From contig CM030941.1 in the NCBI GenBank assembly GCA_018136815.1, forward strand, positions 486,939 to 550,938: DNA of 64,000 bases. The letters run 5' to 3'. The notes beneath the pieces were generated by a model, which saw only the letters and a list, made by a program, of their open reading frames with translations, did no database searches and was not told the origin of the DNA. Shown in pieces: positions 10,404-21,600 of this stretch. Within the stretch, counting starts at the first letter, position 1. Each line of letters opens with the position of its first letter. The position numbers and the translations under genes are program-made. This DNA is from Isochrysis galbana (lineage: Eukaryota > Haptophyta > Isochrysidales > Isochrysidaceae).

Positions 10404-12602
10404 ATGGCGGCGGCGGCAGAGGCCTCCGCCTCTCCTTCTTCTCCCCTCGCCGAGCTGCTGGCCTCGCTGGGGCTCGGCCGGTACAGCCGGCTGTTCGAGG
10501 AAGAGGCGATCGACACGCCCGAGCTGCTCACCTCCCTCGGCTCCGCTGCCTTCCCTGAGGCGATGAGAGAGCTTGGGGTCGATGAGTACGCTCTCGCCAC
10601 GCTTCACGCTGCTCTCTTTCCTCAGGCTTCCTCGCGCGCACAGGAGGAGGAGGAGGAGGAGGAGGAGGAGGAGGAGGAGCTGATGCTTGAGCACAACGAC
10701 GCGGCTGCCGCAACGTTGTCGCACCCCTCATCGGGGAGACGAGGGGACGACGAGGAGGAGGAGCTGACTCTTGAGCAGAACAATGAGCTGCCAGTAGACG
10801 AGCCGCTCCTCCTCGAGGAGAATGCGCCCGTCGAGTCGGTGGGTCGACGGGGGGGATCGACCACGCCAGCTACGGGAGCGTCACAAGCGAGTGTCAAGAT
10901 TGGCATCGGCGCGGCTGAGCAGGCCTCGCGGTACAAGGACGAGGGGAACGTGGCGCAGCAAGCTGGCAGACACACTGAAGCCGTGCAGCTCTACTCAAAG
11001 GCCATCGCGTGCAACCCCCAGGAGGCCGTCTTCTTCTCGAACCGGTCGGCAGCGTACATTTCACTACGCCACTTCCAGGACGCGCTCGCGGATGCCGACG
11101 AGGCCGCGCGGCTTAAGCCAAACTGGGCAAAGGCCCACTCGCGCCGCGGCACAGCGCTAATGGCACTGGGTCGGCCAACGGAGGCGCGCACCGCGTTCGA
11201 GCGAGCCTCGACGCTCGAGCCGCGCAACGCCCAGCTCCGTGCGATGGTGATAGAGGCAGAGGAGGCAGTGGAGGCAGAGGCCGCCGATGTGGTGAGTACC
11301 GACGGCGGAAGCAACTGGGTGGCTGTGCTGAACGAGGAGGTGCGGCACAAGCCGTTCATGGATGATGCCGCTGAAGCGGCTGAGGGCGGCTCCGCTATCG
11401 AGGAGGCGCTCACTTACGAGAAGTACGCGCGGGAGCTCAACATAGGCCTGCAAGAGCTGAGAGAGGACGGCGCCACCAAACTCGTGGTGCGCTCGGGGGC
11501 GAGGGGCGCGGTGGTCGACGTGGAAGCGATTGCCGCCGCCGACGTGGACACAATCATGCTGGACGGCGTGCTTCGGCGGAGCGGTGCGCGTTTGAGCGTT
11601 CGGGTTTGGCATATCCTCACGCGCTTCGATTGGGAGGACGAGGACGGAGGTGCCGAGGATGACGCGATGCTTGAGCGCGAGATGCGTGCCAGCTGTGAAC
11701 GCGAGCGCGCCAGGCTCGAACGGCTTACTGGGGCAGAGGTCTGGAGGAAGCTTGTGAAGAACCTGTCCAACGAGACGGAAGTGGCAGTTGGTGTAGGAAG
11801 TGAAATGCGTCGGTATCCGGCCGTCTTCACTGAGAGGATCGAGGGCCGGCCGCTATTCGCACTCATAGATGCCGACCACGGCTGCGGCGGCGAGGAATGT
11901 GATGAGCCAAGCGCCTCGCTTCTCGACTTGCAGCTTGCAACAGTCAAGGCAGTTGCGCATGCGTGCCTCGTGGCCATGCGCGGAGCTCATGAGGTGGGTC
12001 TCGCCTTCGAACCATCGGGCACCACAGGACCATTCCCGGCGCACGTGCGCGTCGTGGCGCCGCCCGCCGGATCTCCAGGAACGCTCAATATTTCCGACTT
12101 CTCCGTCTGTCTCACGGACGTAGAGGGGCTCCAGGAGATGTCGACCTCATTCACCGCCAAACCGTTGGTCCATTCGCCACTTGGAAACTTCATCCGCTCT
12201 TGGTGGTTGGCCACCGCGCCGAAGCTTGGCGTCGTGAATGGGCAAACGGACAATCAGGAGTACGCCGCTGTACTCTCGCGCTACGGGACACTCAACTGGC
12301 TCTTATTTTCATGGGAGGATGAAAGGCTAGGTGGCGAGGAGATACTCAGACTCCTCACTGTCGGCCCCGTTGTTGAGCGCAGCGCGGAGGACCTCGAAAT
12401 GGCTCAGCGCCGATGGAATGCCTTCACACAGGAGGCCTTCGTGCGGCTTGGACCACGGCGATTCGACGAGATGAAGGCACAAGTCGCGCTGATGAACGAC
12501 GGCGAAATCACCGCCAAGGACGTTGTCGCGAGGGCGAGATACTTCATGTGCCCCGATCACGAGGATCTCCACGAAGCTTTCAAGGAAATCATACTAGGTT
12601 AA
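10404..12602 (+). CDS. SAM domain - acidic linker - TPR protein, 732 aa, intronless
   Basis: I do not recognise a named orthologue. Residues about 10-72 form a SAM-like helical domain (LAELLASLGLGRYSRLFEEEAIDTPELL.. then LGVDEYALATLHAALF), a module used for homo- or hetero-oligomerisation. Two poly-Glu stretches follow (about 77-90 and 114-130). Residues about 172-285 are three TPR units of the STI1/Hop type (YKDEGNVAQQAGRHTEAVQL; FFSNRSAAYISLRHFQDAL; KAHSRRGTALMALGRPTEA), which often bind C-terminal EEVD peptides of HSP70/HSP90. The remaining 440 residues look folded (WHILTRFDWEDEDG, NWLLFSWEDERLGGEEI) but match nothing I know. The single exon is unusual beside its intron-rich neighbours. 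A co-chaperone-like scaffold is a guess from the TPR part only. Confidence 0.8.
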   Translation: MAAAAEASASPSSPLAELLASLGLGRYSRLFEEEAIDTPELLTSLGSAAFPEAMRELGVDEYALATLHAALFPQASSRAQEEEEEEEEEEEELMLEHNDAAAATLSHPSSGRRGDDEEEELTLEQNNELPVDEPLLLEENAPVESVGRRGGSTTPATGASQASVKIGIGAAEQASRYKDEGNVAQQAGRHTEAVQLYSKAIACNPQEAVFFSNRSAAYISLRHFQDALADADEAARLKPNWAKAHSRRGTALMALGRPTEARTAFERASTLEPRNAQLRAMVIEAEEAVEAEAADVVSTDGGSNWVAVLNEEVRHKPFMDDAAEAAEGGSAIEEALTYEKYARELNIGLQELREDGATKLVVRSGARGAVVDVEAIAAADVDTIMLDGVLRRSGARLSVRVWHILTRFDWEDEDGGAEDDAMLEREMRASCERERARLERLTGAEVWRKLVKNLSNETEVAVGVGSEMRRYPAVFTERIEGRPLFALIDADHGCGGEECDEPSASLLDLQLATVKAVAHACLVAMRGAHEVGLAFEPSGTTGPFPAHVRVVAPPAGSPGTLNISDFSVCLTDVEGLQEMSTSFTAKPLVHSPLGNFIRSWWLATAPKLGVVNGQTDNQEYAAVLSRYGTLNWLLFSWEDERLGGEEILRLLTVGPVVERSAEDLEMAQRRWNAFTQEAFVRLGPRRFDEMKAQVALMNDGEITAKDVVARARYFMCPDHEDLHEAFKEIILG

Positions 12603-14435
12603 AGTGCTGCGAGGAGGTGCTCTTCCACTCCCTGAGGATGCGGCTGATCCGGAAAAGCCATTCGGGCTTGTCTCTCGCCGGTGCCACAGGGCATGATCAT
12701 GTCGAGGCCGGGAATGCCGAACCGGGTCACAATGCGCCTGCGGCTTTATTTGATGCTTGTGGAGGTCAAGAGCCCTTCCTGGTTCGAGTGGAGTTCGGGC
12801 CCTTGCATTTCAATGGACATCTACAAGCGGAGGAGCTGTTGTCGTGATCAAGCTCGCCCACCCTCTGCCCATGCGACAACGAAGGACGGCCAGGATGGTG
12901 ATTGCTATCTTGTCGCCCATCGGTGGAAAGATGCACGTGCCCATAGGGGGACCACACAGATCCCGAGATCGCAACGACGGCGGGCTCAAGCGCTCAAGCT
13001 GCTCCTAGAAAATTGCTCATACGAAAGGGAAAGGATGATGTTTGTCACTATGAGACGAAATTATAGCCACTGCATTAAGCCCTTCTATATTCGCTCGTGG
13101 TGATGGCATAGCTTTTGCCATCGGTCATTGGCCTACCCCAACCCGCGACCGAATAATGGCCCAAGGTAGCTGCACCTGGCCCCCAGACACCGAACAAAAA
13201 GGAATGAAAGGGGGGCAGGAGAAAATGGGCGTGAGAGGGATGATGTAAGGGCGGCGTGATAGTGTGGTAGCCTGGGCCCCCAGACACCGAACAAAAAGGA
13301 ATGATCGGGGGCAGGGGAGAAGCAATGGCAATGGGCGCGAGAGGGGAAGCATGTAAGTGTAAGGGCGGCGTGATAGTATGGTAGGTAGTATCTAGATCTA
13401 GATCCCCATAGGTGTCAGCCCTTTGCAATCGGTCCTTGTGCGTCTGATTCGTGAGCTTGATGCAGGCCAACTGATACATAGGCATGCGCCGAGCGCCAAT
13501 TTATCTACGCAGGCAAAGCGTGTGTGATGCAGGGCGTGGTTAAGTGCCATGCGTGCGGCGCCGCGCCGCTTTACGCATGCGCTCGTGCACGCCACTCAGC
13601 CATGCCATCATAGAATCAATGTCAATGGGCCGCCCAATGTTGAGCATTCCCATGCTGCCATGTGCGCGCGCGCCCGCCGCCGCTTGCGCACGCGCTTTGC
13701 CTGGGAGCGCTACGCAGCCGGCGGCCGCCGCCCGCGCGCACGGGCCAAGAGATGCGTGTGCATGCTGCAGAGAGACTCTGGCCCAATGAACTCAGATTTC
13801 ATGTTTCATTTTAAATCGCTGCTCAGCCACTATTATCTACCACTTTGATGTTTGAGTCTTGAGTGTGGAGGAGTCCATAGAATCGCGCATCGCAAGCGCT
13901 CAACACAGGCAGCACGTATGCCCCGCGCCAATCGCAACCCAACGCAGCACCAATCGAAGCACCATGTGATTTGGCGACTCTGCGATATGCTCACTGCGAG
14001 GCTATTGTGATTCGGCCCGGGTACAAAAGAGTGCAGCAACTAAGCCGCGAACAACGACGTAGAATCCCGTCCAAGCAAGCTGAATTGACAGCTCGAGCAT
14101 GATGAAGGCCCTTCGCGCAAGGACATGTTGGAGGTGGGACAGCAGAAGTTAGCTGTGCCACTCTAAACGCCACGCAACAAACACAAGTGTTGCATTGATG
14201 AGATTTCTGGCTCATGGCAAATTGTAACTCACTCTTCAATACTGCTGCTTGCAGTGGGAGGGGAGGCCACTCCATCGACAGTAATCAACAACGATTTACC
14301 ACTCGCAATCCACGCCGTGCATCGACATGCCGCCATCGGATACGTGACTTGCTGCCCTTGGCGTGCATAAGCACCGGAGAAGAGTGAAAGATTAAGAGCG
14401 ACGGCCGCTTGGTCGCGCTTATCCCGAGCTCGAGC
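12603..14435. other. Intergenic stretch with one duplicated repeat
   Basis: No gene is supported. Several frames are open at 12660-13100 and 13545-13850 but lack domain character. The only structure is the duplicated block at 13175-13385, listed separately. Confidence 0.45.
13175..13385 (+). repeat. Two tandem copies of a GGGGGCAGG-type repeat
   Basis: Copy 1 starts at about 13176 and copy 2 at about 13279. Both begin CCCCCAGACACCGAACAAAA and end in AAGGGCGGCGTGATAGTRTGGTAG. Related sequence (CCGGAAACCGAAGACAAAGG..GGGGGCAGGGG..TTAAGGGCGGTGTGA) forms the inner part of the SINE-like copy at 26057-26370, and a weaker relative lies at 45480-45660. So it is one module of a shuffled repeat family. 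Confidence 0.6.
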
Positions 14436-15611
14436 TCAAGCGGCGCGCAAGACTCTGATAGAGTTGGTTGCCCACGCTAACACAAAGCTAAGCACAAGCC
14501 AACAGCCGAAGGTGACGGCGTGCCACGCTGCGAACGCCGTGTACCACAAGGGCCAACTGGCTGAGGGTGCGCTTGTAGAACCCATAGAGCCTTGGTGTGC
14601 TTGGGTCCGGGGCGGCGCTTCGCTGGGCCTCGGTGCCAGAAACTTCGTCACCGACTGCCGGAGCTCAAACATGGCTGTGATCAACGGAGCAAGGATAGCC
14701 GTCGCCGGGAACAAGCGTGCGCCCACGAGCGCGATGGTGGCAACGTGCTGCCCCAGCAGCGCCGCAACAGCGAGATACCGTGCCGGCATACGCCCCAGCG
14801 CAGCCGGGAGTGTGCGCAGGCCAGCTGTCGTCGTGTCATCCAACTTGTCAATGTTCCTGCCCAAGGTCACCGCAAAGGCTCCCAGCGCGAAGGGGCTCGA
14901 TAGCGCAAAGGCCTGGACTAGCGTGACGCCCCCCGTCGCTACCGCCCAACCGCCGCCAAACATCAGCGCACCCCAGATCAGGAAGGTGAGGATCTCGCCC
15001 ACGGCCAAGTGTTTGGCGATGGGCGTGTACATGAGCGCCACGAGTGCTCCTATAGGGAAGCTCCACGCACATGCGGGCGCGAGCTCCACACACGCGACAG
15101 AGCCGGCTGCTGCAGCAGCCACCAAGGCGCTACTGACGAGGCGGAAGCGGCTGAGCGAGATGAAGCCCTGCGCGAGCGGGTGTGTCGCGTACTCCACGCG
15201 GAACGCCCTCGCCTCCCCGCTGTGCAAGCGGTCGGCCTCAAGGTCCATCGCGTCGTTGAGCATGTTACACGCCAGATGCCACAGCGCGAGCGTGCCGGTG
15301 TACAGCGCCCCGAGGGCGAGTGCGTGGGGTGGGCGTCCCACCCCACTCGCGAGGGCGAGGCTCGCCGGCGCGCTGGACGAGAGCAGAGTCAGGTGGAGAG
15401 AGGAGAGGCGCCCCATCGCTCCCAGTTGCTGAGGCGGAGAGAGAGAATCCCAGTCTGCCTTCGTCTCAATGCGCACGGGACGGCTGAGGAGGTCGGTCCA
15501 CGAGGGGGAAGAGGACGCGAGCAAGGATGGTGAGCGCGCACGCCACGAGGAGCCGTGGAGCACGCCAGACCAGCTGAGAGACGAGGCGAGCAGAAGCGCG
15601 CCAAACGCCAT
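14436..15611 (-). CDS. UbiA-superfamily prenyltransferase, MenA-like, 391 aa
   Basis: These polytopic membrane enzymes transfer a prenyl chain to an aromatic ring, using two Asp-rich motifs that bind Mg2+-prenyl diphosphate. The first motif is present as NDAMDLEADR (N-D-x-x-D-x-x-x-D), and the second as NIDKLDDTTTAGLRTLPAALG. The GLRTLPxxLG ending is typical of the MenA branch (1,4-dihydroxy-2-naphthoate prenylation in phylloquinone/menaquinone synthesis). About eight or nine hydrophobic segments follow a roughly 60-residue N-terminus that begins MAFGALLLASSLSWSG, compatible with a signal or plastid presequence. The gene is intronless. Substrate is not proven: other UbiA members (chlorophyll, tocopherol, quinone) share the fold. 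The 322-codon frame on the opposite strand is a shadow. Confidence 0.8.
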   Translation of the reverse strand: MAFGALLLASSLSWSGVLHGSSWRARSPSLLASSSPSWTDLLSRPVRIETKADWDSLSPPQQLGAMGRLSSLHLTLLSSSAPASLALASGVGRPPHALALGALYTGTLALWHLACNMLNDAMDLEADRLHSGEARAFRVEYATHPLAQGFISLSRFRLVSSALVAAAAAGSVACVELAPACAWSFPIGALVALMYTPIAKHLAVGEILTFLIWGALMFGGGWAVATGGVTLVQAFALSSPFALGAFAVTLGRNIDKLDDTTTAGLRTLPAALGRMPARYLAVAALLGQHVATIALVGARLFPATAILAPLITAMFELRQSVTKFLAPRPSEAPPRTQAHQGSMGSTSAPSASWPLWYTAFAAWHAVTFGCWLVLSFVLAWATNSIRVLRAA

Positions 15612-15621
15612 CCCGGCCCCC

Positions 15622-15760
15622 CCCCCTTCTCTCTTCTCTCTCTTCTCTCTCTTCTCTCTCTTCTCTCTCTCTCACCCGCCCCCCCCCCCCCTCTCCCTCT
15701 CCTTCTCCCTTCTCCCTTCTCCTACTCTCGCTCTTCCCTCTCCCTCTCTCTTCTGTCATG
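15622..15760. repeat. CT simple repeat beside the UbiA-like start
   Basis: The plus strand is pyrimidine-rich, so on the UbiA-like sense strand this is a purine (GA) tract immediately upstream of the ATG. That polarity is opposite to the tracts before the five other genes. Confidence 0.6.
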
Positions 15761-16674
15761 ACCTCTTATTCCTCTTAAATAGCATCTCCCTTCCCATCTC
15801 GCCGCCGAACTCCTCCTCATGGTTTATATGATAATACCACCATCGTGTATTGTCTTATCAGCTCCCTATCCACCTGGCTCTCTCTCCCTCTCTCCGGTTC
15901 TCTCTCTCAACTTTTCATCACTTCATCATCAGATCCCTCGGACACTCACACAGGACTTTTAACTTCTAAGGGTGACTGCCTAATAAACTTCCTAATACTA
16001 GTAAGTAATAAGCAGGGCTGCCTAATAAACAGGGCTTTTAATTTCTATGGGTGAAGCTCCACCAAGTCAAGATTGCAGTGTTCGGAGTTTACTAAACAGT
16101 TTATGAACACTTGTTTACCTTCACCAAACGCGGGATATGAAACGGGTGTTCACGTCCGTATCGCCCTGGCACCATCATGGTGACCAGGGCGGCCGAGAGG
16201 AGGGAGAGCGACGCCATCGCTCGCGCTCTCTCCAGAACAGAACCGGATAAATTTCCTCTTACAATTCTCTCACACCACTATCACACGCACATTCACGGTA
16301 ACACGTAGATAACTAACGTAACGGGATACGCGAAGAAAGGGGGGTGAGCAGGAAGGGAAAAGAGGAAAGAAGAGAGGAGGCCCGTCGCCTCTCCTCACGT
16401 GAAGAGAGAGGAGAGAGGAGATCTCACAGGACTTCGAAAGTAAACGTAGGAGAGGGCGGAGGGGCATCCGTAACAGTCCGTTCACAAGAGCAGCGAGTCT
16501 TGGTGAACGTGAACGTAAACAGGGTTGTGGGTTGTTTACGTAAACTATATGAACAATACGAACAATGTGAACTAACTGCTAACTGTAAACGCTGTAGCTG
16601 TAGATCGGCGTCGGTTAGCGGTTACATCCGACTCGAAAATCGAGTTTGAGACGCTCTCCTCCCCGTAAGAAAAA
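15761..16674. other. Stretch without a recognisable gene
   Basis: There is a small internal direct repeat at 15955-16060 (CTTTTAAYTTCTAWGGGTGA and GCCTAATAAAC, each twice). From about 16260 to 16600 there are many GTAAACGTGAACG-like motifs. No coding sequence or RNA gene can be supported. Confidence 0.4.
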
Positions 16675-17587
16675 GACGACGAAGAAGAAGAATATAATAA
16701 TCAATGTTATATCCTAGCCAACCCCACTAGCTAATTGGACATAACTTTTCCGTCCCGGAATCCCGCCATGCCTGACGGGCCAGGTGTCCGAGTGATACCG
16801 GGGGGTGGGGGCACTGCCCCCTCCCCTCGATATTTGTCCTCCCCCCAGTGCATGCACCGACCCCGCGCACCCCAGCGCGTCCTCTCCTCGAGTCCACGCT
16901 GGGGGAAAACCCCTTTCGGGTAAAAGCAACGCAGGGGGGGGGGGGGGCACTCGTGAGATAGGAGCCCAGAAACGCTAATCTCCCTCGCTAGAGCGAGTGG
17001 CCGCGGCGAGCCGCGGCCCTTCCCTCCTGGCTCTGGCGCTCCCGTCTTCTCTTACCCAAATCGTTCGAGAAGACACGTAAACACCGGAGGGGAGAGCTGC
17101 CGCTCCCCCCTCCCCTCCCTCTTCCCTTTTCCTCCTCTCTTCCCTGCGGCGGGGGCCCATGGCGCGCGCCTGCGGCCCCTCTTCAGGTCCCCAGGTGGCC
17201 TGCAGGGGCCTGGGAGCTGGGAGCACAGCTCAGGGGGCAGGTGAGGCTGGGGCATGGCCTTGGCCCCTCCTGCCTCTCCCTCGCTGGCGCTCCGAGCCCC
17301 TGCGGGTCGACTGGAGCTGGCTGGGGGGTCCTGAACAGGGGGGCCCAGGGGGAGGAGGGGCTGGTCAGAGGGATGGGCTGGCCACGACAGGCCAGGGCGG
17401 GCGAAAGAGGCGTGCCTGTGGGGAGAGGGATGGGTCAGCATGGCTGTGTGCTCCTGGCAGGCCATCAGGCGTGCCAGGAGAGTGGGTGGTTCCTCCCCCA
17501 TGGCAGGGGAGGAGTGGAGAGAGAGGGGGGCTCGTGCCCCCCCATGGGCGAACTAAGTATAAACTTAGTTGACGACGACGAAGAAGA
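16675..17587 (-). mobile_element. SINE-like element, copy A (about 880 bp) with target duplications
   Basis: The body runs from 17570 down to about 16691 on the minus strand. It starts with the palindrome AACTAAGTTTATACTTAGTT (17551-17570), followed by the CCCATGGGGGGGCACGAGCC hairpin block. It ends near CCTAGCCAACCCC and an AT-rich tail (reverse complement of AATATAATAATCAATG). GACGACGAAGAAGA flanks it on both sides (16675-16688 and 17574-17587), as expected of a target site duplication. It matches 26387-27269 in inverted orientation over its whole length. No reverse transcriptase or other protein is encoded, so any movement must use factors supplied in trans. Confidence 0.7.
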
Positions 17588-18635
17588 TGAAAACTCAGCC
17601 TGCTTAGCTGGGCGTGGGGGAAAAGGTTGCTATGCGCACGCGCCGCGTCCTTGTGCATGTACTAACATAACAGTCTGAGTGAAAACAAAACTATCACATG
17701 GCCCTCTTTTGACGGAACGCGACTTGAGCGCGCTGACGGCATCAAAGAGTTGCTCGGCGACTACTACACTGCCAACCCGGACGAGCCCTAGCCGCCCTCC
17801 TACATAAAATTATATCGACATCGCGCACGCACATATCTACATATCTACATATTTGCCGCATATTTGGGCACCTATTTGGATTTGGATGCCTTGCTACAGA
17901 TCTCTACATATTTTCCACATATAAATGCTACATATTTGGGTTGGCCAAACTACATATTCTGGCCTGGGCCTAGACCCACGGTACAACCCACGTGGGGCGG
18001 AACTTTGGAATAGCCTAGAGTGCAACACTATACACAATGTCTATAGCGAGTGCACGAAAACACAACACCGTACACCATAGAAGAGTGCGCGCAATAACAA
18101 AAAACAAGGACACATACATACAATTCACAATCACAATTCCGCGGCAGAATTCATCCCACGCGAAGTGGTCGGACTGTCGGCAGCCCGACACGGCGCTGCA
18201 TCTGGAGGAAATCAAATGCCGAATGCCGAATGTAGCTTAGATATTAAGGAACCGATCCCCCCGCGGGCGCGACCGCAAAGTCTTTATGGGTAGAGCGTGA
18301 GCGCGCGTGACGGAGAGGGGGAGAGGGAGAGGGGGGGAGAATCGCACCATTTCTTTGCGAAGATTTTCGTGGCGGCAGGTGGCCCCCTTCTGAGGTTTTT
18401 AATGGGCATCGCGCCACGGTCAAAAAATGCAGCCCAAGCCCCTTACTATTAGTTAAAAACCCATGCTTGACCGCCCTAACAAAGGCAAATGGAAAGAGAG
18501 TAGTACATGAGTGGCAATAGCAATAGAGGCGAATCAAGGACCAAAAGACATCAGACTCAACATACGAGCTAGATCTCTATGCGTGTGCTAGTGGGCGACA
18601 TAGCCTTCGACCTATGTTTACCGATCGGGCGTCCA
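17588..18635. other. AT-richer intergenic stretch
   Basis: At 17820-17960 there are many ACATAT / CATATTTG units that recall the AAATACA repeats elsewhere. The rest (18000-18635) is the 3' flank of the minus-strand gene ending at 18636 and probably includes its 3' UTR. No polyadenylation signal can be assigned with confidence. Confidence 0.4.
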
Positions 18636-21600
18636 TCAGTCGTCCGGCAGGTCAAAGTCTTGTGATTCTTCCATTATATTGATCTCTGGGGAATTTCGAC
18701 GAGCCCCCGGCGAGGGTCGCACGTCAAATGGTGCGTGCGGCGTCCCTGTGGCGTTGTGAGAAGAGCCTGGTGTCGGCATGGGGGCTGTCGACGGGAAAGA
18801 ATTGCCCAAGTCAAAGTCGAGCGACTCCTCAAGCAAGCTGGCATCCACCGCGGGTGGATCGGCTGGCTGAGCGATGGGTTGGGAAGCTGCTGGCGTCAAC
18901 GGCTCGGGATGAGGCACATGCGCAGCCGCCAACGCCGTCGGCGTGACCAAGTCGTGCGGCGAACCCTTTTTCGGATCGGCCTCTTTTGCCTGCCGCGAAG
19001 GTGCAGCCGACACCTTGCCACTACTCCTCATACTTGGCGCCGCAGTATCGAGCACATCCGGTGCGCCGAGCAGACTTGACGACACCTCGGGGTGCGCTAT
19101 TACGGAGCTGCTCGGAAATACGGATAGCGGCGCGACCGTGGCTATCGGCTGGGAGGGAGGCTCGCTTTTCGGCCCACTTTCAGCGTTGGGTATTCCACTC
19201 GCTGAGGACACGGAGACAGTCCTCTCCGGCTGCGAGACAGCCGCATCGAGCACGTCTGCGTCGCTAGGCGGCCTCGGCAAAGCTTCCGGTACACTGGGTG
19301 CTAGTTTTGGTGCCGATGCGGAGAGCGTCGCAGTCAAGTTCGCCGATCTGACTGAGGGGGCCGGGAGCGGTTGCCTAGGTTGGCATTCGGCGCGAGCTTC
19401 TGCGCCGATTATAGAAGCGGGCGCCATCTTGGAGACGTGCGCCTTCTCGGAGATGGGGGCCGTCTCGGGCCGCGGGCCTGACGCCACCAAATCCATACCC
19501 GTAGAAACACTCTCCATGGGCGGCGCCTCGTTGATCATTCCGGCTCGCACTGCGACCGCATCTGCTGCATGTTCAACCCCGCCCTCCGAGTTGGCACGAG
19601 GGGCAGATTCCCTGTCAATGTGGGCCGTCGTGAAGCCTAGATCCGCTCCCCGCCCCCCCTCTGCGGCCGCCGACAATTCGGTTGCGCGCTCAGCGGCCAG
19701 CTTTTCGTTTGCACGCTTCGCGGCTTCCCTCTTGGCCCTCCGCTCCTCTGCCATCCGAATCCTAGCCTCCTCCTTCTCTGCTGCCGTTGCACCTCCGGTC
19801 ATGTCTTCCGCGGAAGATACTGCAAAAGAATGGCTGACGACCGAGCCCGCAGTAGCTCCTCGCGTGCCAAGCGCCATTGCGGTTCGAAACCCGCCAGTCG
19901 GGTTTTGGAGGTACCCTGGTGGTAGCGCAGGCGGTGGTAGCGTGGGCGGAGGAACGGGAGCCATTCCAAGAGCGACCTCTGCCTCCTCGGGGTCGAGCAG
20001 CTCGAAAAGAGCTAGCGGTGAAGATGATTTACTAGCATCGGCCCTTGGGTTCGCAGCTGAATTCAAGGCACCGGCGGCAGCCGCCTCTGTTTCGCGCATT
20101 TGGAGGAGGTAAAGCGTCTGGGCTCTTCGCAAGAGCGTGGCGTCCCAGCCGGTGACGCGGCGGAGTGCTTCGGCGCCACGACCACCCTTTCGCAGCACGG
20201 TGGCATGGCGGGAAGGCGTGAAGACGACTGCTCGGACCGCCAGCCGGCCGACGAGTGCCGACATGAGCGCCACGTCAACTTGGCGGGAAAGCTCGGCTAA
20301 CGTCGGGGATGGTATCTGTCCTCCAACAGGCGTGGGCATGCCTGGCCCCCGGAGGCGTGCCGTGAGCTCGGCGTGATATGCAGCTATAAGGCGTGCAAAC
20401 GGGTCGGCCGTTGCTCGCGAGGTGGAGGGTATATCGTTTGGAGAGACGGATCCGGAGTCTGTTGATGGATCGCTCGCATAGAGGAGAGAAGCGGCGTCGA
20501 GCAGAAAGAAGGCTAGATCCCAGGCTGGTGGGCCACATCCTATCTGCAGGGGGTACACGGTGGGGCAAGGCGGGATGTGAGCGATGGGGCCCCGTTGGCC
20601 AGGATGAGATTACTTTTGATTTGACCGCTTGCGATGCAGCATTTGCACCGACCGTAGGTCGCCACCACTGCCAGCCCCTCGACGATGTGGCGCAATGGTA
20701 GGAACAATACGGCATGAAGCAAGCAGAGTCATCGGCATGGTAGCATGCAGTAAGCGATCACCTGTTGGAAGTCGACAAGATAGACGGAGGCGGGCGGGCA
20801 TCTCAAATCTGCATCGCCTCGCGCATCCCGTTTCACCAAAATGTTTGAGAGGGATGGATCCCCATGCAGCAATGTAGGAGAGGACGAGTGAAGGGCAGCC
20901 GCCTCGGACGACCACCTGAAAACAAGGAAGGGGTCAGTCGGTAACGCCCACCCTCGTCCATCGCACGGAGACCACGTTGCCGCCCCACGGACTTCGGCCC
21001 CACCACCCCGACGACAACGAGCCCCCGACCGGCATGACTCCTCGCTGAGATCCACGAGTCGGTCCCGATGCCATTGCTCACCGGTGCAGGCCTCGTTCCA
21101 GGCCTACAATTGCTTGCTGGATGGTCGGCTCCTTCAGAAGGTTGTCAAAAGGAGGCTCGTTCTTCCAGAGCTCCGCGAAGCTGGCCATCGAGTGGGCGCC
21201 GTAGGAACCACCGGCACCCGCGCTGGGTGGCGCAAAGAGCAAGCGAGAATATTGAGCCGGGGGTGGGAGCGAAGCGCCGTCGATGCTCCACCCCCAATGT
21301 GCCGCATGGAGCCGCGCAAGACAGCGGGCGGCTTCTACCGCAGCCGCCGATTCGGCGGCCGCCGACTTGCCGCCGCCCAAATTGCCCTCGGAGCCAATGC
21401 TGCGGCCAAGCCTTTCCGCCCCGTTGCAGTCCAAATTGCGCTTCAAATTGGCTGCAAGTGGCGAGAAGTCGAACAAGTCCGTTAGAACGAGCACAGAGCG
21501 TAGGCCGTCAGTCTTCTTCTCCCCAGAGGCGAACTCGGGATCCGGCACGTCACTAGCAGGGCCCTCCACATCGGAGTACAAGGCTCGAAACACAACGTGC

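Noticed and set aside
14464-15432. 322-codon plus-strand frame opposite the UbiA-like gene
   Set aside because: The minus strand carries both catalytic Asp motifs and membrane segments; the plus frame is a composition shadow.
16783-16797. Possible RNA polymerase III A box (TGTCCGAGTGRT) in the SINE-like 3' module
   Set aside because: It resembles the tRNA-Leu/Ser A box in three copies, but it reads antisense to the palindrome-first orientation and no B box (GGTTCRANNCC) lies at a fitting distance.
18943-20112. 389-codon plus-strand frame opposite the IQ/kinase tail
   Set aside because: It is Ala/Ser-rich with no domain, and lies antisense to coding sequence whose upstream part matches a known kinase fold.
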